Notes under the pieces: model-generated
Seen by the model: the letters and a program-made list of their open reading frames with translations, nothing else
What the model was told of the DNA's origin: nothing
Databases searched by the model: none
Program-made: the position numbers and the translations under genes
Source of the DNA: RHKX01 sp963823565
Lineage (GTDB): Bacteria > Actinomycetota > Thermoleophilia > Solirubrobacterales > 70-9
Assembly (NCBI GenBank): GCA_963823565.1
Contig: CAWGLR010000003.1
Span: forward strand, 744,001-808,000
Direction: 5' to 3'
DNA length: 64,000 bases
Shown here: positions 24,480 through 31,646 of the stretch, in pieces
How the letters are laid out: each line of letters begins with the position of its first letter
How positions within the stretch are numbered: the first letter of the stretch is position 1

Positions 24480-25694
24480 ATGGCCGTTGACGCCCCCTCC
24501 TACGAAGAGAAGACCGACATCCAGAAGGAGATCACCGAGATGGTGCGCTCCTTCGTCGACAACGAGATCATCCCGGCGGCCGAACACTTCGACCACGAGG
24601 ACGAGTTTCCCGAGGAGATCGTCGAGCAGATGAAGGAGCTCGGGCTCTTCGGGGTGACGATCCCCGAGGAGTACGGGGGCATGGGGCTCGACCTGACGAC
24701 CTACGCGATGATCGTCGAGGAGCTCTCGCGCGGCTGGATCTCGATCTCCGGCGTCGTCAACACCCACTTCATCGGCTCCTACCTGCTGATGAAGTTCGGC
24801 ACCGACGAGCAGAAGGACCACTTCCTGCCGAAGATGGCGACCGGCGAGATCCGCGCCGCCTTCTCGCTGTCGGAGCCCGAGGTCGGCTCCGACGTCCAGG
24901 GCATCAAGTCCTCGGCCAAGAAGGGCGACGACGGTGACTGGATCCTCGACGGCCAGAAGATGTGGGTGACCAACGGCCTCCGCTCGGGAGTCGTCTTCGT
25001 CCTGATGAAGACCGACAAGGACGCCGATCCGCCCCACCGCGGGATGACCTGCTTCATCACCGAGAAGGAGCCGGGAGCCCACAGGAACGAGGGCGAGTAC
25101 GCCGGCCTCGAGGTGCCGCCGCAGATCAAGAAGATGGGCTACAAGGGCGTCGAGTCGACCGAGCTGGTCTACAACGGCTACACGTGCCCGCCCGACCGGG
25201 TCCTCGGCGGCGAGGAGGACGGCCTCAACAAGGGCTTCAGCCAGATGATGGACGCGCTCGAGGTCGGTCGCGTCAACGTCGCCGCCCGCGGCGTCGGCAT
25301 CGCCCAGCGCGCCCTCGAGCTCGCGCTCCGCTACAGCCAGGAGCGCAAGACCTTCGGCAAGCCGATCGCCGAGCACCAGGCGATCCAGTTCAAGCTCGCC
25401 GACATGGCGACCAAGATAGAGGCCGCGCGGCTCGTGACGCTGAAGGCGGCGCGGATGAAGGACGCCGGAGCGCGCTCGGACCTCGAGGCGGGGATGGCGA
25501 AGCTGCTCGCCTCGGAGACCGGCAAGGAGGTCGTCGAGCAGTCCTTCCGGATCCATGGCGGCTACGGCTATTCGAAGGAGTACGAGATCGAGCGCCTCTA
25601 CCGCGACGCGCCGCTGCTGCTGATCGGCGAGGGCACCTCGGAGATCCAGCGCATGGTGATCGGCAAGAAGCTGCTCCAGCGCAACAAGATCTAG
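24480..25694 (+). CDS. mcd: Acyl-CoA dehydrogenase, likely methylsuccinyl-CoA dehydrogenase
   Basis: 404 residues, three-domain acyl-CoA dehydrogenase. FAD/substrate signature AAFSLSEPEVGSDV, middle beta-domain DGQKMWVTNG, and the catalytic base Glu in LLIGEGTSEIQ (about residue 383). It oxidises an acyl-CoA to the enoyl-CoA with electrons going to ETF. Its place beside mcl and mch, with ecm and ccr nearby, points to (2S)-methylsuccinyl-CoA as substrate; Streptomyces has the same five families in one cluster (recalled). Ordinary beta-oxidation cannot be excluded by sequence alone. The next gene follows after 4 nt. Confidence 0.9.
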   Translation: MAVDAPSYEEKTDIQKEITEMVRSFVDNEIIPAAEHFDHEDEFPEEIVEQMKELGLFGVTIPEEYGGMGLDLTTYAMIVEELSRGWISISGVVNTHFIGSYLLMKFGTDEQKDHFLPKMATGEIRAAFSLSEPEVGSDVQGIKSSAKKGDDGDWILDGQKMWVTNGLRSGVVFVLMKTDKDADPPHRGMTCFITEKEPGAHRNEGEYAGLEVPPQIKKMGYKGVESTELVYNGYTCPPDRVLGGEEDGLNKGFSQMMDALEVGRVNVAARGVGIAQRALELALRYSQERKTFGKPIAEHQAIQFKLADMATKIEAARLVTLKAARMKDAGARSDLEAGMAKLLASETGKEVVEQSFRIHGGYGYSKEYEIERLYRDAPLLLIGEGTSEIQRMVIGKKLLQRNKI

Positions 25695-25698
25695 GCAG

Positions 25699-26067
25699 AT
25701 GTCGAGCTCGAGCATCACGCACGACCTCATCGAGATCGCCTACAAGCGGTTCATCGAGGAGCTGCCGCAGCTCGAGAAGCTGAAGCTGGTCGCGCGGCTG
25801 GAGCTGCGCGGCCGCGGGGACGTTCAGGTCTTCCGCGTCTCCGCGCCCGGCCCCGAGATCACCAAGGACGAGCCCGAGGACGCGAGGATCGAGATCTCCG
25901 TCCCCAGGGCCGACTTCAACGACCTCGCCGACGCCGGGCTCGAGCACTGGCACACCGCCTACGACCACGGCATCGTCCGTGTCGGGGGGGACCCTGCGGT
26001 CATCCGCCTCTTGGGCGGCGTCATCCAGAAGCACGAAGCCCGTACGAAGCTGAAGCGAGTTCGATAG
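25699..26067 (+). CDS. Conserved small protein, possibly SCP2-like
   Basis: 122 residues directly after mcd. DLIEIAYKRFIEELPQLEKLKLVARLELRGRGDVQVFRV, EISVPRADFNDLADAG and GIVRVGGDPAVIRLLGGVIQKHEARTK give an alternating alpha/beta pattern. The GxxxxxGD-x-x-x-hydrophobic ending resembles SCP2-like sterol/lipid carrier domains, but the match is weak. A role as an acyl-CoA or lipid binding accessory to mcd is a guess from context. Confidence 0.7.
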   Translation: MSSSSITHDLIEIAYKRFIEELPQLEKLKLVARLELRGRGDVQVFRVSAPGPEITKDEPEDARIEISVPRADFNDLADAGLEHWHTAYDHGIVRVGGDPAVIRLLGGVIQKHEARTKLKRVR

Positions 26068-26220
26068 CGACAACTCCGCTCCGGTCCTGCCCCCAACGTG
26101 TAGTCAGGACCCGGGGAAACCGGACGCGAAGCGGAGGATTTCCCCGGAGTTACCTCGCGCGGGCCCGATGTTCCTCGACCGATCTGAACCCTTAGAGAAC
26201 CCCCTACAACACAAGGAACC

Positions 26221-26745
26221 ATGAGCGAGAACGAAACCCACGAGCTGATCACCGACCAGGCCGGGCGCGAGGCGTCCGGGGCCCACCCCTACGGCCGCTA
26301 CCTCGAGGAGTTCGAGGTCGGCGCCGTCTACAAGCACTGGCCGGCAAAGACCGTGACCGAGTCGGACGACCACCTGTTCTGCCTGATCACGATGAACCAC
26401 CACCCGCTGCACCTCAACGACGTCTACGCGGGCGAGTCCCAGCAGGGCCAGAACGTCGTCGTCGGGCCGCTGGTCTACTCGCTGGCGCTCGGGATGTCGG
26501 TCAGCGACGTCTCCGGCAAGGCGATCGCCAACCTCGCGACCGAGGAGCTGAGCCACCCGGCGCCGGTCTTCCACGGCGACACGCTGTTCTGCGAGTCCGA
26601 GGTCCTCGACGTGAGGCCCTCGAAGACGAAGCTCGACCGCGGCGTCGTCAAGGTCCACACCCGGGTCTACAAGCAGGACAACACGCTGGTCGCCGAGTTC
26701 AAGCGGACCGTTCTGGTGCCACGCAAGCACCCGGGCGAGGAGTAG
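26221..26745 (+). CDS. mch: MaoC-family hydratase, likely mesaconyl-CoA hydratase
   Basis: 174 residues, single hot-dog MaoC domain. The hydratase catalytic region is VTESDDHLFCLITMNHHPLHLNDVYA, followed by VVVGPLVYSLALGMSV. It hydrates an enoyl-CoA; beside mcd and mcl the probable substrate is mesaconyl-CoA, giving beta-methylmalyl-CoA. Proteobacterial Mch is about twice as long, whereas actinobacterial cluster members are of this short kind (recalled). AAGGA 4 nt before the ATG is the ribosome site. A 153-bp gap with inverted-repeat segments upstream may hold its own promoter. Confidence 0.87.
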   Translation: MSENETHELITDQAGREASGAHPYGRYLEEFEVGAVYKHWPAKTVTESDDHLFCLITMNHHPLHLNDVYAGESQQGQNVVVGPLVYSLALGMSVSDVSGKAIANLATEELSHPAPVFHGDTLFCESEVLDVRPSKTKLDRGVVKVHTRVYKQDNTLVAEFKRTVLVPRKHPGEE

Positions 26746-26760
26746 GCGCGGGGAGGGCCC

Positions 26761-27423
26761 GTGCCCGATCCCTACGCGACGAGGGCGCCCGACCTGAGCG
26801 GGCGCCCCAGCGGGCCGGCCCCCTGGTCGGGGCCGGTCGCGGAGCGGGGTGGGGCCACCATCGCGGCCGACGGCTCGTTCCCCGCCGAGGCGGGGTTCCT
26901 GGTCGTCGGGTGCCGCGGGATCGGCACGCTCGCGCCGCTCTCCCGGGTCGACGCGGCGCGCGCGACGCTGCTTTGGATCGAGCACGACGGCGAGGGACGC
27001 CCGGCGGCGGACGCCAACGCCCTGTTCGCCGCGCTGAGCGAGCGCCCCGGCGCCATCTACGCGATCAAGCACGGGTCGGTGGCCGGCCCGCCCGATCGCC
27101 CCGGCTGGTACGAGATCCGCTCCGAGGTGATCCTCGCCGTGCTCGACGCGGCCCTCGCGGGCGAGGTCGAGTGGGAGGCCGACCCCGACTTCGGCTATGA
27201 GGTCCCGGCGTCGGTTCCCGGGCTCGGCGAGGAGGACGCGCGGGCGCTGCTGCCGCGGCTGCGCTACGCCGATCACGACCGCGTCTACGAGCACGCGAGC
27301 CTCGTCGCGGCGAAGAAGCGCGAGCGCGCCGGGCTCGTCGAGGCGCTCGGCGGCGTCGATCCGGCCGTGGCCGCTGCGACCGGGTGGCCGCCGGCGCCGA
27401 GCCCGGCGGATTGGCGGGATTAG
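26761..27423 (+). CDS. Hypothetical protein with ATP-PEPCK-like C-terminal segment
   Basis: 220 residues with a GTG start 15 nt after mch. The C-terminal part, DPDFGYEVPASVPGL...LLPRLRYADHDRVYEHASLVAAKKRERAG, recalls the last 60 residues of ATP-type PEP carboxykinase (FGxxVPxxxPGV...Y...A..La..F). No P-loop is present, and the N-terminal half (FLVVGCRGIGTLAPLSRVDAARATLLWIEHDG) is unlike the enzyme's catalytic core. It is therefore unlikely to be an active carboxykinase. It sits in the mch-SRPBCC-M42 run with gaps of 7-15 nt. Confidence 0.7.
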   Translation: MPDPYATRAPDLSGRPSGPAPWSGPVAERGGATIAADGSFPAEAGFLVVGCRGIGTLAPLSRVDAARATLLWIEHDGEGRPAADANALFAALSERPGAIYAIKHGSVAGPPDRPGWYEIRSEVILAVLDAALAGEVEWEADPDFGYEVPASVPGLGEEDARALLPRLRYADHDRVYEHASLVAAKKRERAGLVEALGGVDPAVAAATGWPPAPSPADWRD

Positions 27424-27431
27424 GGGGGCCG

Positions 27432-27917
27432 GTGCGTTCGGTCTCCCGCAGCGTCGCGCTGGCCGCGCCCGCCGACCGGGTGTGGGAGCGGGCGACGCGG
27501 ATCGAGGGGGTCAACGCCGAGCTCCGCCCGCTGCTGCGGATGACCGTGCCCCGGCATCTCCGCGGGGCGACGATCTCCGACCTCGAGGTCGGCGTGCCGG
27601 CGGGGAGGAGCTGGCTGCTGCTCGGCGGCGTGCTCCCGGTCGACTACGACGACCTCTGCATCGCCGAGCTCGACCCGCCGCGGAGGTTCCTCGAGCGTTC
27701 GCGGATGGCGAGCATGGACCTCTGGCAGCACGAGCGCGCCATCTCCCCGCGGGGCGCGGGCGCCTGCGTGCTCACCGACACGCTCACCTTCCAGCTCCGG
27801 CGGCCGCTCGCGGCGATCCCGGGCATGGCCGCGCTCGCCGCGCGGATCGTCGGCGCGCTCTTCAGCCACCGCCACCGGCGCCTCGTCGCGATGCACGGCG
27901 CCGGGCAGGCGCGATAA
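27432..27917 (+). CDS. SRPBCC-fold protein (START/Bet v1-like)
   Basis: 161 residues from the GTG at 27432. VRSVSRSVALAAPADRVWERATRIEGVNAELRPL opens the typical SRPBCC beta-alpha-alpha start, and LTDTLTFQLRRPLAAIPGMAALAARIVGALFSHRHRRL is the closing long helix. Such proteins bind hydrophobic ligands in a central cavity. An upstream in-frame ATG at 27384 lies inside the preceding gene and adds Gly-rich sequence, so the GTG is preferred. Function unknown. Confidence 0.8.
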   Translation: MRSVSRSVALAAPADRVWERATRIEGVNAELRPLLRMTVPRHLRGATISDLEVGVPAGRSWLLLGGVLPVDYDDLCIAELDPPRRFLERSRMASMDLWQHERAISPRGAGACVLTDTLTFQLRRPLAAIPGMAALAARIVGALFSHRHRRLVAMHGAGQAR

Positions 27918-27924
27918 TCGGCCG

Positions 27925-28986
27925 ATGCCACACCGCACGCCGCAGCTGCTCGACGCCCTTCTCCGCGTTCCCGCTCCGTCGGGATACGAGACCCCCGCCG
28001 CGGAGGTCTGGCGGGCCGCCGCCTCCGAGTTCGGCGAGGTCGACTCCGACGTCCTGGGCTCGTCCACGGTCGCGGTCAACGTCGCCGAGGACCGCCCGAC
28101 GGTCGCCGTCGTCGGCCACATCGACGAGATCGGCCTCTTCGTCAGCCACATCGACGACGAGGGGTTCCTCTGGTTCGGCCCGATCGGTGGCTGGGACCCC
28201 CAGAATCTGGTTGGCCAGCGGGTGCTCGTGCGCGGGCGCGACGGCCAGGTCCCCGGCGTCATCGGCAAGAAGCCGATCCACCTGCTCGAGGAGGAGGAGC
28301 GCAAGAAGCCGGCCCAGATCAAGCACATGCACATCGACGTCGGCGCCGCCGACCGCGAGGAGGCCGAGAAGCTCGTCAGCGTCGGCGACCCCGCCGTCCT
28401 CGCCGCCGACCCGCTCCCGCTCGCCAACGGCCGCCTCGTCTCCCGATCGATGGACAATCGCCTCGGCTCCTACGTCGCGCTCGAGGTGGCGCGCCGGATC
28501 GCCGAGGGCGAGGCGCCGCGGGTCGGCGTCGTCGGCGCCGCCGTCTCCCAGGAGGAGGTCGGCCTCCACGGTTCGAAGGCGACCGCCTTCTCGCTCGACC
28601 CCGAGGTCGCGATCGCCGTCGACGTCACCCACGCCACCGACGCCCCCGGCATCGACAAGCGCCAGAACGGCGACCACGCCCTCGGCTCCGGGGCCGTGAT
28701 CGGCCGCGGCACCACCCTCGGCCCGCGCGTCTACGAGCTGCTCCGCGACGCCGCCGAGGCCGAGGACATCCCGCACACCTTCGAGGCCTCCGGCCGCGGC
28801 ACCCACACCGACGCCGACTCCTTTCAGATCGCCCGCGCCGGCATCCCCACCGGCCTCGTCTCGATCCCCCTGCGCTACATGCACTCGAGCGTCGAGACCG
28901 TCCAGCTCTCCGACGTCGAGAACGTCATCGAGGTCATCCTCGCCTTCATCCGCCGGATGGACCCGGCGGAGGACTTCAGGCGCTAG
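27925..28986 (+). CDS. M42-family metallopeptidase (deblocking aminopeptidase type)
   Basis: 353 residues. Metal ligands of the co-catalytic zinc pair are visible: His in VVGHIDEIGLFV, bridging Asp in SRSMDNRLG, Glu pair in SQEEVGLHGS, Asp in AIAVDVTHATDAPG and C-terminal His in YMHSSVETV. M42 enzymes form large tetrahedral dodecamers and trim N-terminal residues from peptides in the cytosol. The last gene of the run from mcd; hairpins at 29077-29104 and 29147-29182 follow. Confidence 0.9.
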   Translation: MPHRTPQLLDALLRVPAPSGYETPAAEVWRAAASEFGEVDSDVLGSSTVAVNVAEDRPTVAVVGHIDEIGLFVSHIDDEGFLWFGPIGGWDPQNLVGQRVLVRGRDGQVPGVIGKKPIHLLEEEERKKPAQIKHMHIDVGAADREEAEKLVSVGDPAVLAADPLPLANGRLVSRSMDNRLGSYVALEVARRIAEGEAPRVGVVGAAVSQEEVGLHGSKATAFSLDPEVAIAVDVTHATDAPGIDKRQNGDHALGSGAVIGRGTTLGPRVYELLRDAAEAEDIPHTFEASGRGTHTDADSFQIARAGIPTGLVSIPLRYMHSSVETVQLSDVENVIEVILAFIRRMDPAEDFRR

Positions 28987-29076
28987 CGGCCGTCCGGAGC
29001 GGGATTCGCCGCCCCCGGGTCGTGGCTGGGGCGAACGTTGCGGTATGCGCAACGCTGATCCCGTTCACGCCGATGA

Positions 29077-29104
29077 GGCCGGGCGTACGTCCTCCTGCCC
29101 GGCC
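29077..29104 (+). terminator. Hairpin after the M42 peptidase gene
   Basis: GGCCGGGC / GCCCGGCC, 8-bp perfect arms and a 12-nt loop, followed by CCCTCCGTT. The 248-bp convergent gap also holds a second inverted repeat (29147-29182). Confidence 0.5.
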
Positions 29105-29146
29105 CCCTCCGTTCGGTGACTCGCGTCGGCCATTACGCGCCGGAGA

Positions 29147-29182
29147 GGTCAATCGCTGAGAGGGGGGTCTGTTCGATTGACC
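29147..29182. terminator. Inverted repeat downstream of the leftward secreted-protein gene
   Basis: GGTCAATCG / CGATTGACC, 9-bp perfect arms with an 18-nt G-rich loop, followed on the + strand by a small ACCGCG/CGCGGT hairpin. It is placed to end the leftward transcript from the gene at 29235-30410. Confidence 0.45.
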
Positions 29183-29234
29183 GCGCTATTCGCGGTTAAC
29201 CGAGCACACCCTGCCGAGGTCGCCGCCTCGGCCC

Positions 29235-30410
29235 TCAGCGCGCGTACTCGGGTCCGTAGCGGCGGACCTTGATCGAGCCGGAGAGGACCTTCGCCGCGTC
29301 GCTGGAGTGGTGGTTGCCGCCGAACTCCTGGGAGGCGCCGACGACGAGGTTGAGGTAGAGGGTCTTGTACGGGCCCTTGTCGTTGCGCGGCTTCGAGCGC
29401 GCGTTGCGGATGATCCGCGCGGCGCCGACCTTGCGGACGTGGCAGGGGTCGGTGAAGTAGCTCTTGCCGCGGGTGCAGTTGGCGCCGTTCTCGTTGCTGA
29501 TCTTGCCGTTGTTGGTGAAGACCTGGACGGGGAGGCCCGTGAATTCCGTCTCCTTCGGGCCCTCGGCGACGATCAGCTCCGGCTGGATCAGGACGTTGTA
29601 GGGAAGGCCCTTGATCGAGAGGACGGCGCGGGCGTCGACCAGCAGCTGCTCGCCCCGATGCAGTTCCTGGAGCGGGAGCGAGTAGACGACGACTTCCTGC
29701 GAGGAGGAGGAGCGGTCGACGATCGGCACGCGCGAGCGGACCCGATTGCCGGGGCCGATCCGGGAGGTCTTGAAGGCCGCCGGTGAAGCGGAGAAGTTGG
29801 CCGAGGACAGCGCCGCCTTGCCCTGCTCGACGCCGTGATCGGAGTCGCCGCCGATCACGAGCACGTTGCCCTTCTTGGCCTCGTGGTGCCAGGCGGTCAT
29901 CACGACGTTGAGGTGGCAGCTCGCGCACGGGAGCCGGTCGTCGCGGTCGATCGTGCGCGAGCGGTTGATCACGAGCCGGCAGTGGTGGTTGCGGTCGGGG
30001 AGCTGCTGGGAGCACTCGATCTTCACCGGCTTGCCGACCGCCAGCCCGTTGCGGTCCTTCGCCGACTTCGCGAGGACGAGCTGGGCGCTGACGTCGGGCG
30101 AAAAGGTGTAGCGCTTGCCGATGCACTGCGGCGACGGCTCGAGGCAGGTCACCGAGACCTCGATCTCGGCGAACCCCTCGACCGTCCCGCCCGGCTGGAC
30201 GTTGCCGACCTGCTCGGGCGGCAGGCTGGCGACGACGCGGGGCGCGCCGCCGGCCCGCTTGGTGATCGGGATCGTCTTCTCCTTCTCGACGTGCTTGGCC
30301 TCGTCGACTCCGACCCGGAGACGCAACCCGCCGTCTTGGGCGCCACTGACGGCGGCGAGCGCGAGCAGGGCGACGATCGCGGCGAGCGCGGCCGCGGCGA
30401 GCCGGTTCAC
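29235..30410 (-). CDS. Secreted protein of unknown function with one CxxCH motif
   Basis: 391 residues. Signal peptide (LAAAALAAIVALLALAAVSGAQ), then beta-rich extracytoplasmic sequence with several Cys. A CASCH motif (residues about 162-166, LPCASCHLN) has the heme c attachment pattern, preceded by other Cys (VTCLEPSPQC, HHCRLVI) more typical of disulfides. No cytochrome fold is recognised, so heme binding is only a possibility. First-half segments repeat an FxxIEVSVxC-like pattern. It heads no obvious pathway; the next gene upstream on the same strand is a Cys-rich cytosolic protein 25 nt away. Confidence 0.75.
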   Translation of the reverse strand: MNRLAAAALAAIVALLALAAVSGAQDGGLRLRVGVDEAKHVEKEKTIPITKRAGGAPRVVASLPPEQVGNVQPGGTVEGFAEIEVSVTCLEPSPQCIGKRYTFSPDVSAQLVLAKSAKDRNGLAVGKPVKIECSQQLPDRNHHCRLVINRSRTIDRDDRLPCASCHLNVVMTAWHHEAKKGNVLVIGGDSDHGVEQGKAALSSANFSASPAAFKTSRIGPGNRVRSRVPIVDRSSSSQEVVVYSLPLQELHRGEQLLVDARAVLSIKGLPYNVLIQPELIVAEGPKETEFTGLPVQVFTNNGKISNENGANCTRGKSYFTDPCHVRKVGAARIIRNARSKPRNDKGPYKTLYLNLVVGASQEFGGNHHSSDAAKVLSGSIKVRRYGPEYAR

Positions 30411-30435
30411 GAACCCGTTGCTTCCACGGCGCCGC

Positions 30436-31005
30436 TCAGTGCGCCTCGTCCGCCGCGTGCGCGGGCGGACGGGACTCCTCGGCCAGCGACGTGATCTCGA
30501 GTGGCCCCCGGGCGGCCTCCTCGAGCACCTCGCTCGCCTCGTTGGCCGAGCGGGCGTAGAGCTCGACGAGCAGGTGGACGACGATCCGCTCCTCGTCGTG
30601 CTTGTGGAAGCGCACGTGGGTGAAGAACTCGCGGGTGCCGGCGTCGCCGAAGGCCCCGTAGGTGAGCGAGTCGGCGGCCTCCGGGCCCGAGCAGACCTCG
30701 ACCAGGTCCTGATCGACGCTGACCGTGCAGGAGGCGACCCACGGGGTGCCGGCGACGAGCCGCTCCCAGCGGTCCTCGATCGGGACGACCTTGCCGTCCT
30801 CGACCTGCAGGTGCGGCTGGTCGTGCATGCAGTCCAGGCACTGGACGACCGACTCCTGGACCTCGTCGATCCGCTCGGCCGGCTCGCCGGTCTCGGGGTC
30901 GATGCGGAGGATCGCGTCGTAGTGGACCTGGGCCTCCAGCCGCTGCGACCAGCAGCGGTAGCAGCGCAGCCAGGCGCTGCGATCGGTGTTGAGATCGTCG
31001 TTCAT
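30436..31005 (-). CDS. Conserved hypothetical protein with two CxxC pairs
   Basis: 189 residues. CYRCW near residue 15 and CLDCMHDQPH near residue 56 make a likely zinc site. A second half (TREFFTHVRFHKHDEERIVVHLLVELYARSANEASEVLEEAA) is an alpha+beta segment. It carries no signal peptide. Runs leftward with a GNAT gene and ecm behind it. No family recognised; the ATG start is preceded by a weak AGGGA. Confidence 0.7.
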   Translation of the reverse strand: MNDDLNTDRSAWLRCYRCWSQRLEAQVHYDAILRIDPETGEPAERIDEVQESVVQCLDCMHDQPHLQVEDGKVVPIEDRWERLVAGTPWVASCTVSVDQDLVEVCSGPEAADSLTYGAFGDAGTREFFTHVRFHKHDEERIVVHLLVELYARSANEASEVLEEAARGPLEITSLAEESRPPAHAADEAH

Positions 31006-31063
31006 TCCCTGACCCCAATTGTGGCGGGTCGGGGAAGCCGGCGAAAGGGCCCGGGCGGGGCTG

Positions 31064-31636
31064 TCAGTCGCCTTGCGGGAGCTCGCCCGGCAGCAGCGAC
31101 CAGTAGACGACGTCGCGCCGGCGGCCCTTCTCCTCGAAGAGCGACCGCGCGAGGCCCTCGCGGGTGAACCCGGTCCGCTCGAGCACCCGCTGGGAGGCCG
31201 TGTTCTCGGGCTCCGCGCTGGCGGCGATGCGCTCGATCTCGAGCTCGTCGAACAGCCAGCGGCAGAGCAGCCGCACCGCTCGCGTCATCGCGCCCCGCCC
31301 GCGCGCCCAGGGCGCCAGCCAGTAGCCGATCTCGCAGCGCTGCTCCTCGCGGACCATCTCGATCACGCCGCATGAGCCGAGGAACGCGTCGTCCTCGGCG
31401 TCGGCGACCGCCAGCGTCAGCGCCTCGCCCTCGGCGGCCTCGCGCTCGGCCCGGGCCATGAACTCGCGGGCGTCCTCCTCCGAGTAGTTCTCCGGGACCC
31501 GCGTCCAGCGCGGGATCTCGGGGTCCTGACACGCCTCCACGATCCGCGGCGTGTCGGAGTCGACGCGGAATCGCAGCCGGACGACCCCGTCGTCGATCCC
31601 CCCGATCGGGAACGCGAATGGATCGCGTTCGGCCAC
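31064..31636 (-). CDS. GNAT-family N-acetyltransferase (RimJ/RimL-like)
   Basis: 190 residues. The acetyl-CoA-binding V/I-x-x-x-x-R-G-x-G/A motif appears in EIGYWLAPWARGRGAMTRAVRLLC. The C-terminal ASAEPENTASQRVLERTGFTREGLAR is the classic RimJ/RimL ending. It acetylates an amine of a protein N-terminus, an antibiotic or a small metabolite; the target is unknown. It lies 10 nt downstream of ecm. Confidence 0.92.
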   Translation of the reverse strand: MAERDPFAFPIGGIDDGVVRLRFRVDSDTPRIVEACQDPEIPRWTRVPENYSEEDAREFMARAEREAAEGEALTLAVADAEDDAFLGSCGVIEMVREEQRCEIGYWLAPWARGRGAMTRAVRLLCRWLFDELEIERIAASAEPENTASQRVLERTGFTREGLARSLFEEKGRRRDVVYWSLLPGELPQGD

Positions 31637-31646
31637 CCCGATGCCG

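Noticed and set aside
22542..25730. 1062-residue continuous reverse frame including the CoA-ester lyase
   Set aside because: Only the last 351 residues match a family. The upstream part is antisense to a lipoprotein and mcd, and a TTG with AAGGAG marks the true start at 23597.
26068..26220. Riboswitch-like leader before mch
   Set aside because: Short complementary stretches exist (CTCCGCT/GGAGTT, GGGGAAA/TTTCCCC), but they match no riboswitch class I know.
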